Assembly (NCBI GenBank): GCA_020137815.1
Contig: CM035355.1
Coordinates: 7,128,597 to 7,192,596, forward strand
Length of the DNA: 64,000 nucleotides
Direction of reading: 5' to 3'
DNA from: Hormiphora californensis
Taxonomy: Eukaryota; Ctenophora; Tentaculata; Cydippida; Pleurobrachiidae
A model generated the notes under the pieces. It made no database searches. It was not told the origin of the DNA and worked only from the letters and a program-made list of their open reading frames with translations. Position numbers and translations under genes: made by a program. Shown piece after piece: positions 10,411-20,839 of this stretch (its first letter is position 1; each line of letters opens with the position of its first letter).

Positions 10411-12059
10411 TAAAGTCGGATTTTTTGAAACTGTCACCCCCCTGAAATAACAAAATTTGCCATATCTCCGGTTCCTGATAAGATAGAGACTTGAAATTTG
10501 GAGGTTCGGAAGAAGTTTACAAGTTTACAAGTTTACAAATAAAGTTATGGTGATACACAACAGATCTTCCCTTTATGGGTCCACCTAAATAAAAATCAAA
10601 ATAATCGTCTCCTCACGCCCTATCTCTAGACACATACAGCACATTGAGGGGAAATATCGTTGGGAACTGACGGATAACCTCTGACAGGGGGACGGTCATA
10701 AAAGCCTGTCAGGTAATTGCCCAGGGATGATTTGAATTGACCTAAGCTTCCGCAAGAGTTAACGGCCGCTGGCAACTTGTTCCACAGGTGAGCAGCTCTC
10801 GGACCGAAGGAAGAATGGAACTGATTCGCTCTCCAGGTCTCAGCCCGATATGGAAACGGTGGTGGGACTAACCTCATACCCAACCTTGCACTGTGTTGGA
10901 ACACAAGGTTTGCTGAATTCGGAACAAACCCATGGATCGTCTTCCACACATGTATCAACATATAACGTTGTCTTCTGCGTTGAAGAGACATCAGGTTGAG
11001 AACCTTCAATCTTCCCCAATAATCATGATTCTGCATTCCCTCGAGACGTCTTGTAAAACACCTTTGAACGTTCTCAATTGACTTGATGTCACCAGCCTTT
11101 GTTGGGTTCCAGACCAGGCAACAATACTCCAAAATTGGTCTGACCAGTGATTTGAAGAGTTGTAACATTACCTCTGGTGACCGGTCTCTAAAAACACTGA
11201 AAATCCATCCAGATAAAAGAGAGGCTTTCCGCACAATGATAGAAATGTGCTTGGACCACGAGCCATCTGAAGACATCTGAACACCCAAGTCACGGACATC
11301 GGGTTCGGGAATCAGTTGAACTCCAGAGTCTGTAGTGTACGAACTCATTTCAGTTGAAAAAGGAAGTTCCTTGAAGATTGCTGATTTGTTCAGTCTATAA
11401 CTCAAGAGCTGAAACTTTTGATCATGGAGGACCATATTATTCACTTTGGCCCATTCCGTGACCCTCAGAAAATCTGCCTGCAAGCCAGCCTGATCGACCA
11501 TATCTGAAATGGCTTTCATTAACTTAGTATCATCAGCAAAGGTGAGACACATACTGCCATCCAGTACAGACTCCAGATCCAGTATGTAAATAAGGAAGAG
11601 AAGAGGACCCAGGACACTGCCCTGCGCCACCCCGCTGAGCACCTCCACCCATGATGTCCTCACTCCGTCCACCATAACACACTGTTGCCTACCCAGGATC
11701 CACGCACTGATCCACTGAAGTAGTTTTCCTCCGATTCCGTACCTTTTCAACTTGGCCAACAGCACATAGATATCCACTGAATCGAACGCTTTCGAAAAAT
11801 CTAAGTAGATCACGTCTACTTCACGGTCCCCACAGAGCTCTGTCAGGATGAAATCAACATGGGATAACAGTTGGGACATAGTACTACGACCTTTCCGAAA
11901 TCCATGTTGTGACATAGTACTACGACCTTTCAGAACTTAGCAAGATCTTCGTAACCTCCAAATTTCAAGTCTTTATCTCGTCAGGAACCGGATTTATGGT
12001 CATTTACGAAATTTGAAAATACCCAGGGGGGTGACAGTTTCAAAAAATCCGACTTTAAA
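10411..12059. repeat. About 100-bp inverted repeat flanking an RT fragment
   Basis: Left arm 10411-10508 contains AAAGTCGGATTTTTTGAAAC, TGTCACCCCC and CATATCTCCGGTTCCTGATA. Right arm about 11947-12059 is its inverse with some divergence. The arms enclose the RT ORF at 10626-11915. A related palindromic block (ATATCTCC, GTTCC, GATAAG in both orientations) recurs at 47555-47690, also next to retroelement debris. Confidence 0.65.
10626..11933 (-). mobile_element. CR1/jockey-type non-LTR retrotransposon, 5'-truncated RT
   Basis: A 429-codon frame carries the second half of a non-LTR reverse transcriptase: QHGFRKGRST, LDFSKAFDSVD, the LSGVAQGSVLGPLLFLIYI block and catalytic FADD (LTFADDTKLM). It ends with the family tail FGPRAAHLWNKLPAAVN, then PPVRGYPSVPND. 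No endonuclease domain remains. At the truncated 5' end a 19-bp stretch (CATAGTACTACGACCTTTC on plus) is directly repeated at 11876 and 11914, as often made during abortive target-primed reverse transcription. A cousin's C-terminal tail lies at 54965-55240. The frame is intact, so insertion or duplication is fairly recent. Confidence 0.85.
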
Positions 12060-12521
12060 GTTTTTCTTAAAAATCGAAAAAACCCGTCTTAAAAAAGTCT
12101 TAAAAGCTGTCCCCTCCCTTATTCCTAATTGTTTGGGCATTTGGCAACGTAAAGAGAACATGGGGATGTGAATATGTATGCTCGGAGGATTTATACCGAA
12201 AAATTAAGGTCGCTGCCAGCGTCTGACCTTTGTAATTTAACATTTTCATTTGTCCTTAGTTTCTTTCCAGTCGTCTAAAATAATTGATAGATTCTAACAT
12301 ATCTCTCAAATCCGACAAAAGAAGCCTTAACCGGTAAACCCGGCAGAACGTGCTGGCCCTTTGCTCTTCGGCCCAGAAAATCCCTGGGTGCCTTGGGCAG
12401 TGGCCCGCATTTTCTCTGTAACTACTAACCGAAACAAATACTTGACGTGTGGCTTGTCTGTTCATCGTGTAAATTATTGTATCTTTTAGGATAGAATGAC
12501 AGTTTAGATACTGATCACAAA
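12060..12521. promoter_or_regulatory. Upstream region of the zinc-finger gene, no gene seen
   Basis: About 460 bp between the retroelement inverted repeat and the first ATG of the zinc-finger gene. It presumably holds promoter and 5' leader. No core promoter motif is convincing. The minus-strand frame here (69 codons) has no support. Confidence 0.35.
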
Positions 12522-15500
12522 ATGTCTGACAAGGAGGGTACTACCTCTCCTATGAAGAAACCTCAAAAGAGCCCTATGAAAACACGCAGACAGACAACGG
12601 AACCAGCATACGTAAGTATTGATTGATTAATTGATTATCTTTGAAGTAATCAGTAATCAAATCTTAACAGCAATTTTTCCTGCTACAGATAGTTGAAGGC
12701 GTTGAGAAGAACCCAATAGAAGATCAGTTCACTACGGAATTTACCGATGAACCTGTGGTAAGTTTCCCTCTTTCAAAATTTCTCCCCTGTGACCTGTCCT
12801 TCAAAATATCATCTAATCAAATTGTTTTTCCCCAGATCCCTGCAATAAAAGTTCGGCCGGTTGTTTCACTACACAAATCCAAGGAAAACCAAGAGAAGTT
12901 TAGTGACTATTACAAAGACCACAGTGAGAGTATTCAAGAAACTATCGAGGAATACAACTCAGAGTCGCGGCCTCTAAACCCCTCAGAAGTTTCCTACAAA
13001 TCCCTGGAATATGAGGTTGAAACGGACGATGTGCAGGAAGAAGTGGAAGTAGTAGAAGTTCCTCTAAAAAGAAAGCGAGGACGTCCCAGGAAGAGTGAAC
13101 AAAGGAAACCCAAGGCCAAGGAGCATAAGCTGGTTGCTAAAAGAACGGCAAATGGTTTGGTATCAACAACTAGATTGTCACGTCACGAGATCGAGAAGTA
13201 CCAGAACATCCTACTGCTGGAAGAGGAACCAGAGATTGTTGATCCTCCTGAAATCTTCACCCCTCCCTTTGCATTTGTCTGCTCAAAGTGTCCTAGTGTG
13301 TTCGTGACTGAGGAGTTGCTGGAGGAACACATGTACAACATGGTAAAATCAATTGATTTTGAATTTGAGACTCATCGGTCAATTCAACGTTCTGAGTCGG
13401 ATATTGGTGAGTTTGAGAGGGTGTGCAGTTACTGCAGTCAGATCTGTACCAACGGGGAAATGCTAATGAATCATCAGGCGTTCCAGTGCCCCGAGTTCGA
13501 ATACCTCAAAGACAAGGATGGAGTGTTTTCCCATGATCACCAGAGTACACGTTGTAGCAAGTGTAAGGAGGTTTTCCCCAGTAAGGACGCTCTGGCTGCC
13601 CACAACTTTCTCATGGAAATATCGACCGCATTCGATGAAAGCCATTGGTATAGCCAGAAGAGTGATATCGCTGATATGTTCTGGTGTAGCATTTGCAAAA
13701 AGGCCTTCCCAAGTCGTGACATGTTCATCAGTCATCAGATGAAACAGTGCCTCAAGGAGAAACTGACTGAACAGGCACGGAGCTCCAAACTGGACTGGTA
13801 CTACCACGGTACAAACACCCTCGCTAACGTTAACCGACCCTTTTGCTGGGACTGCCTAGCAGACTTTCCCAACGATAAAGCATTCAGTCGTCATCTGATG
13901 ACAATTGAAACATCGAAAGATTTCGATAATAACACCCATGGGTATAGAGAGAGGGGCAGAACAGCGATCAATTGTAGTTACTGCACCTTCACCACTGGAA
14001 ATGAAGAGTGGGATCTTACCCAACACCAGATGTACTCATGTAAGCCTCTGCTGACAGAGAAACTTGATTTGAAGCCCATCCCTTCCACCCCTTACCTTTG
14101 TGGTGTGTGTCTGAAAAAGTATAAATCCGCTGCCGCTCTGGAAAAACATATCTGGCTAACCAAAAACTCGGACAGTTACAACACCAAACATCGGTACGTG
14201 GGGGCACCTTACGAGTGTAACTCGTGCGAACTGGACTTCTGCGATCGACCCCGGCTAACCAATCACCTGGTTGAAGTCCATGATGAGACAATATTGAAGG
14301 AGCAAGATGGTGCTGTGGGAATTGTTCACGTTGGAGGGTTAAAGAGATCAACTCGGAATAGGAGCAAGCGTCTAAAGAGCCCTGTCAAAGATGTTACCGA
14401 GTCCGAGGAGGACAATATGGATGTGGACTACGTTCCAACTTTACGTGACACAGACGAGTCGGACAGTGCACCAGTGCAAGTGTATGAAAAAGAGCCCGAG
14501 AGAAAGAAAGGAGGAAGAAAATCAGAAGGAAGAAGGAAATCAGAAGTAAAACAGCAAGAAAAGAAGGAAGAAAGGCTCCGATCATGCCAAGTTGTCAACA
14601 TGGACGATCCGACACTGATTCACACTACTGAAGAGGATGAGTACGAGAGTTACCTGTGCCAAACCTGTGACTTAGCGTGCGTTGATGCTGAGAGCATCCA
14701 CGACCATCACTCCTTGATGAGAGAATCTCGAGATTGGGATGATAAACACATGTACGTTCCTTACTGTGAAAATTGGGCAGGAGATTTCCGGTGCAGTTAC
14801 TGTGCAGTGAGGTTTGAGCGGTCAATTGATCTCCATCAACACCAAATACCCCGCTGTCCTGGCATGAACGCCATTGTGGTTCAAGCTGGACCAAAACGGC
14901 TTAGGGCTCCTAAAATTGAGATCCAGTTTTCTGACTTCTATGCATCGATAAGAAGTGCCAAGGATTCATACAAGGGTAAACGTGGGTCAGATATAATCCA
15001 TTGCACCATTTGTGAAGTCAAGTTTTCCAGCAATTCCAAAGCTCTCTATCGACATCTTGATCTTATGAAGGAATCTGATGATTTCAACACCAAGCACGTT
15101 TATGTCGGGCATCTCGGGGCTTTTGAGTGTTCCTACTGTAACAGAAACTGGCCACTCCGAAAGGATCTGGAGGCTCATCAAGTATCGAAGTGCGAGCACT
15201 TTAGTCTATCCGTTCCAGTCCCCGACAAGAACGCTGTTCCCGCTGTGGAAGGAGTTACAACAGAACATACCCTAGTTGAGGCGATTGTCGTGGGCACAGG
15301 GATTATGAAGAAGGAAATCGTAGAAGCGGACAAAGACGGAGAAAAAGAGTCCGATGAAACTGGTATCGAGGACAAGGAGAACCAACTAAAAACTGCTGAA
15401 AATACCGGGGAAGATACGGTAAAAGCCAGTGAGGACACAGGTGAAGACAATGTGAAGACAGAAAAGACGGTTATGATCGAGATAGTAACGGATACAGAAC

Positions 15501-18250
15501 CTACAATTACTGGCGTAGATACCTCCCCTTCTGAGGACAACAAAGACAAGCCAACGTGTGCTATCTGTTTCCTTAAATTCAACTCAATGGACTTCTTGGA
15601 GCGTCACCAGATTCTAATGACAGAATCCATTGATTTCAATGCAAGGCATGTCTCGGTTAGCGGTACCTTCAAGTGTTCCTACTGTTACACAACTTGTGAA
15701 TCTGACATGGACCTGATGAAACATCAGTACGGCTGGTGTGATGTGTACGTTCCCAGCACACCAAATGAACTTCCCGGAAAGGGGACCCGTTACGATCCAT
15801 CTGGAGAATATCCGGGGTAACATGGAAAAAGAAAACTGGAGGATGGAGTTCTATAAGAACACGATCACTGAACAAGTCAGCTGTAAGGTGTGCTCAAAGA
15901 TATTCAAAGGTCAGCTCCAGTTGAACAAACACATGGTGATCATGCAATCCTCCCCTGAGTTCTGTGAGAAAAAGCACAACTATATCGGCCAAATAGTGGA
16001 GGGGAAAATACCAGTGTTCAGGGTGTGAGGTGCGTGTCCAGGGCCCTGCACAAATGGAACAACACCAACGGACGGCGTGCCTGAAGAAACAGGCTGACGC
16101 TGCAGTTTGTGGACATTGCAACAAGAAATTCCCCGAGTTTGTTTGAGCTGGGCAGGCATCTGTACTGGATGCAAAGTTCAATTTGCTTTAGAGGTTCTGA
16201 CCACAACACCTGTGTCATAGATGGACCCTGTCTTTACTGTGGAAAGATGCTACCAGAGGACAAGCTGGAGGAGCACCACTTTGCTGAGTGCTGGAGGAGC
16301 AGAGTGAGCCCCATTGTCCGTGGGCTGAAATCCTCCCTTGATGTCCAGGGTGGTGGTCCTCAGAAGAAGTTGGAGCTGCATTGCTACCACTGTGGCCTGT
16401 ACCTCAACACTCCCGCCAAGAGGCTCCGTCACCAGGCCACAATGGCACTATCAGTCGACTTTGACGAGTATCACAACCCTACCATGGGGGTACTCCTATC
16501 CAACGGACGTTTCAGGTGCTCCTACTGTGGGAAATCAAAACGATCTAAATGGAGTCTTGAGGAACACCAACGGAAGATGCTGTGCAAGAAGTTCCATCCA
16601 GTCTGGCCTGCGACGATCGAGGACGTATGGGCGTTATGCAAACAACAACCCACTATGTTGTTGGAGAGTGACAGTGAGAATTCGAGTGGGCCTGAGGATA
16701 GGACTGTGAAAGATGATGAGTGGAAGGAGGTTGAGGCTGGGGCTAAGAAAAAGAGCACAAAACCTGCACCCCGGCGAAGAAATAGGAAAAAGACTAAAGT
16801 GGAGAAGTTCAACATGCATTGCAAATTATGCTTCCGAAAGACCACCGGATTTGAAGTTGATTTGGGAAAGTTTGCAACGGAGTTGATGCATCTGGCCATG
16901 ATGACGTATTCCGTTGACTTTACTTCGGACACTCATGAATACGTTGGCGAGATTATACCACAGTCCAAGCTAAAGGATGGAGATAAGTCGGTGAACCTAG
17001 CAGCAAGGTATCAGTGTAGTTATTGTGGCACTGTTTTCTCATCTCTCACCGGTCTGGAGCTTCACCAGTTCAGGAAATGCTTGAATACCAACATCTTTGT
17101 GGAGGTTCAGAAAACTCAGAAATTCGAGTTTGTGGATTTCCGAGGCCTAAATTTTAGGTTTACGCAAGGTTTAAAAATCCAGAACTACTCCTGCCAGCAA
17201 TGTGGTCAATCTCGAAAACTCCGCTCAGACCCGATTCTTCGACAGCGGCACTACCTTATCTGCAATCAATCCAACGACTTCGACTCTAAGACTCACTTGT
17301 ACATAAGGAAAGAGGGAACATCCGGATACACCTGTAGTTATTGTATGACATGGTACCACGATCAGGCTGCTCTTGAAGAACATCAATTCAACACGTGCGA
17401 TACATTCCAAGTAGATCTCTTCCCTGCGTGGGAGCTAATCCAGACATGCATGCTGACAGCAATTGACATGGCTGAGGGGCAGGAAGACGTGAAGGAGGAT
17501 AAAAATGGTAATGTGATAAAAAGTCACAGGTGCTCCACGTGCAGGGCAAGTTTCGGCCTCGCCAAAACTCTGGCTGGCCATCTTCTCCTGATGAACAAAT
17601 CCTGGGACTTCAACGAAGTCACCCACAGGACTTACGACGAGTCATTCGATGGAGCCTTCTACAGGTGTTCATACTGCCAACGCAAATACAAGAGTCAGGC
17701 GGAGTTAGCTACACATCAGACTCATTTGTGCAGGAATTTCTCGCCCTACGCAACCTCCACTATTGAGGATATCGACAAAGATTTTGGTGAGCATGAGACC
17801 AGCTCAATGGGTGACAGTGATGGAGCAGCGTACATCGAAGAGGAAGAAGATAGTGAGTACTACAGTGATAGCGGTGAGGAGAGGGTTAAAGAAGAGTATT
17901 ACACCGAGGAAGAGGAGGAAGGATACTACGAAGAAGAAGAGGAGGAGGATACTGTTGTGAGCCCTGTACCAAAGGGAGAGGATCCAAAAGAAGCGAAGTC
18001 GATCTGAAAATGAGATGGAAGCAGGAGAGCCGCCGGTTAAGAAACATCTCCAGGAAGTTTCACCCATGAAGAATGTTGTAGCCTCTACTAAGATGGAGGA
18101 ACAGGAGGAGGTGGATGGTGATCTTCCTGAATTTGAACTGGGCGAAGAGGTTGCTGAGGTTGGGAAGGAGATTGCTGGTGCTGTGGTCGAGGAAGGAGGA
18201 TGTTAGTGCTCCCCTTGCTCCCGTAACTGACAATATTGTTATAAGAGGAG
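12522..18250 (+). CDS. Large zinc-finger protein of repeated two-finger modules (copy A), frame-disrupted
   Basis: Exon 1 12522-12611 (MSDKEGTTSPMKKP), exon 2 12689-12757 and exon 3 from 12836, all phase 0 with GTAAGT donors. Exon 3 is open to TAA 15818-15820, with KRKRGRPRKSE (AT-hook-like) near its start, then seven modules. Each pairs CX2C-X12-13-H-X13-H with CSYC-X12-HX4C. Modules continue past the stop, in shifted frames: 15820-16028, then 16012-16146, then 16109-18007 (five more modules and an acidic tail), then to 18206. Every step needs one extra base. The C-terminal five-module block is related to copy B at 18749. Family and target are unknown; nucleic-acid binding is inferred. It could be one long gene with assembly errors, a decaying gene or a frameshifted one. 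Confidence 0.75.
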
Positions 18251-18748
18251 GCAGAAATCTAGATGGGAGGACAGATATTTATTGACAGATTATTTATCAA
18301 AAGATAATGGGAGATAATATAATTCTTTCGGCCCATAGGTTTTTAAGTGTGTTTGTGCAAGTGTGTTTGGGAGATACATTTATCCAGTGCAACCTCTTCC
18401 ACATTTTATTATTACTAATTCTGATAAACATATCCACTGTGTTTTGATAATCGTATTACCTACCTCTGATCCCATCTTCTCCTAACTACCTTAGTTCCTA
18501 ACTCCTGTCTATCGCCCTCCGGTGCAATTGCAGATCAGCCTGTACCCTCTAACCCCTCTCGGCTATCAGGGAGAATTTCCCTCGAACCTCTCCCTATAAC
18601 TTCTCTTCCTCTAACCCCTCTCCCTCTAACATCTCTCCCCCTCTGGCCTCTAACAACCACTCTTCCTATCTAACTACCACACTTTTTAAATAGCGAAGTC
18701 CCCTGCGGACTTTAGGAGGAGGAGGAAGAGGCCGAGGTGCGGCAGAAC
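18251..18748. other. Between zinc-finger copies; duplicated 3' flank
   Basis: No gene. The stretch around 18400-18480 (ATTATTACTAATTCTGATAAA, then ATCCAC-GTGTTTT) is matched downstream of copy B at about 20640-20690. The duplicated segment therefore includes 3' flanking sequence. CT-rich low-complexity sequence fills 18550-18680. Confidence 0.6.
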
Positions 18749-20506
18749 ATGGCAGCAAACAAAAAAGAGTATTCAAGGAGCAGCCGAGTCATCCATGAAT
18801 ATGATGAGGAATACGAAGAAGAAGACGCTGCTAAGACATGGGCACCGACTAAGTCGATTCTGCGGAGAGATAGGATGAAGACTGAAGAAGAAAAGTACAA
18901 CATGCATTGCAAATTATGCTTCCGAAAGACAACCGGATTTGAAGTTGATTTGGGAAAGTTTGCAACGGATTTGATGCATCTGGCCATGATGACGTATTCC
19001 GTTGACTTCGCTTCAGACACTCACGAATACATCGGCGAAGTTATCACACAGACTAAGAAAAAGGATGGATTTGATAAATCTTTTTCAAGGTATCAGTGTA
19101 ATTATTGTGGTGTCATGTTAGCAAATCCAACTGCTCTGGAACGACACCAATTCAGGAAATGCCTCAAGTTCAATATCTACCTAGAAGTTAAGAAAACCAA
19201 AATGATGGAGTTTGTGGATTTCCGAGGCCTAGAGTTTAGATTCACTCCCAGACGGAAAGTCCAGCACCAAACCTGTAAAGTATGTGGCCAAATTCGAAAA
19301 CTTCGCTCAGATCCGATCCTTCGACAGCGGCACTATCTTATCTGCAATCAATCCACCGACTTCGACTCCATTACTCACTTGTACATAAGGAAAGAGGGCA
19401 CAACCGGATACACTTGTAGTTACTGTATGTCATGGTACCACGATCAGGCCGCTCTTGAAGAGCACCAGTTTAACACGTGCGCTGAATTTCATATCGACCT
19501 TCTACCTGCCTGGGAGCTAATTGAAACGTGCATGCTGACAGCAATTGACATGGCTGAGGGACTTGACGATGTAAAAGAAGATGACAATGGAGATGTGATA
19601 GAAAGTCACACGTGCACAACATGTGGTGCAAGTTTCTGCCTGGCTAAGAATCTGGCTGGACATCTTCTCCTGATGAACAAATCCTGGGACTTCAACGAGG
19701 TCGACCACAGGGCTTACGATGAGTCATTCGATGGAGTCTTTTACAGGTGTTCATACTGCCAACGAAAGTACAGGAGTCAGGCGGAGTTAGCTACACATCA
19801 GACTCATTTGTGCAGGAATTTCTCGCCCTACACAACATCCACTATTGAGGATATCGACTTATTCGACAGGGTTGATACACCCTCCGATAGTGATGGGCAC
19901 ATTGAGAAAGAGGAACTGGAGGGGAGTGACAATTACAGTGAGAGGGATGAGGAGAGAGTACCGGATGAAGTTGTCGATGATGCTGAGAAAATAGATCTGA
20001 AGAAGAGGAAACAAAAGAAGCGGACCCTATCTGAAAATGAGAAGGAAGCAGGAGAGCCACCGGTTAAAAAACAACTACAAGAAGTTTCCCCAATGAAGAA
20101 AGTTGACAGAATTAAGGACAAGGTAGAGGATGATCTCCCTGAATCTGAAACTACAGAGAAGGATACTGGGGCTGTGGTTGAAACTGGGAAGGTGGGTTCT
20201 GATTCTAAAACTGGAAAGGTGGGTTCTGATTCTAACACTGGAAAGGTGGGTTCTGATTCTAAAACTGGAAAGGAGGGTACTGATTCTAAAACTGGAAAGG
20301 TGGGTTCTGATTCTAACACTGGAAAGGTGGGTTCTGATTCTAAAACTGGAAAGGTGGGTTCTGATTCTAACACTGGAAAGGAGGGTTCTGATTCTAACAC
20401 TGAAAAGGTGGGTTCTGGAAAGGAGGGTACTTTGGTAAAAGAGGAGGAGGCTACTGGTGCTCCCCTTGCTCCCTCAACTGACGCTATTGTGACAGAGGAG
20501 GTCTGA
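18749..20506 (+). CDS. Zinc-finger module protein (copy B), tandem paralogue
   Basis: An intact frame of 585 codons from the first true ATG (MAANKKEYSRSS) to TGA 20504-20506. A possible splice acceptor (GGACTTTAG) precedes it at about 18714, so it may instead be a later exon. It holds three modules (CKLC, CKVC and CTTC first fingers with CNYC, CSYC and CSYC second fingers), matching modules 11-13 of copy A with very high similarity. The C-terminal tail is Lys/Glu-rich with GEPPVKKQLQEVSPMKK, then nine-residue repeats (20187-20415) and ends GAPLAPSTDAIVTEEV. The sequence after the stop is also shared with copy A, so this is a segmental duplication. Role unknown; probably a nuclear DNA- or RNA-binding protein. 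Confidence 0.75.
   Translation: MAANKKEYSRSSRVIHEYDEEYEEEDAAKTWAPTKSILRRDRMKTEEEKYNMHCKLCFRKTTGFEVDLGKFATDLMHLAMMTYSVDFASDTHEYIGEVITQTKKKDGFDKSFSRYQCNYCGVMLANPTALERHQFRKCLKFNIYLEVKKTKMMEFVDFRGLEFRFTPRRKVQHQTCKVCGQIRKLRSDPILRQRHYLICNQSTDFDSITHLYIRKEGTTGYTCSYCMSWYHDQAALEEHQFNTCAEFHIDLLPAWELIETCMLTAIDMAEGLDDVKEDDNGDVIESHTCTTCGASFCLAKNLAGHLLLMNKSWDFNEVDHRAYDESFDGVFYRCSYCQRKYRSQAELATHQTHLCRNFSPYTTSTIEDIDLFDRVDTPSDSDGHIEKEELEGSDNYSERDEERVPDEVVDDAEKIDLKKRKQKKRTLSENEKEAGEPPVKKQLQEVSPMKKVDRIKDKVEDDLPESETTEKDTGAVVETGKVGSDSKTGKVGSDSNTGKVGSDSKTGKEGTDSKTGKVGSDSNTGKVGSDSKTGKVGSDSNTGKEGSDSNTEKVGSGKEGTLVKEEEATGAPLAPSTDAIVTEEV
20187..20415 (+). repeat. 27-bp tandem repeat coding SDSKTGKVG-type units
   Basis: About eight in-frame copies of a 27-nt unit (GGAAAGGTGGGTTCTGATTC plus ACTs) encode a hydrophilic nine-residue repeat in the tail of copy B. 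Units differ by K/N and V/E or S/T substitutions. Copy A lacks the array, so it expanded after the duplication. Confidence 0.9.
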
Positions 20507-20839
20507 AACTAGTGATATTGCCAGATATGTTTATAACAAGGGAAATATTATGTTTTGTTCAATTGCCCCACATGTTTCTATCTGTGCGTGTATTTGTGAG
20601 TGTTTTAGTCATACATTTCAAAGTTTATCAAGTGTTAATTATTACTAATTCTGATAAAGTATCCACCGTGTTTTAATATTTATCCTACCTACACTACCTA
20701 GCTCCTATCTTCTCCCCATCGCCACTGTCTCTGATTAGAACATATCTCCGCTATATAGACCCCCCTCTCTAAAACCCCTCCCCTGTCTCTATCGCCCTCC
20801 TCTCCAACCCCTCTACTTGATCGGTAACCCATATTCTTA

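Noticed and set aside
12755-12835. N-terminal extension of zinc-finger exon 3
   Set aside because: The frame runs back from a GTG through a clear GTAAGT...CAG intron; exons 1 and 2 give the real start.
17956-17989. 34-nt mini-intron (GTGAGC...AAAAG) in zinc-finger copy A
   Set aside because: It would fix the frame, but the interval aligns without gap to coding sequence in copy B, and 34 nt is very short for an intron. A base-level frame break is more likely.
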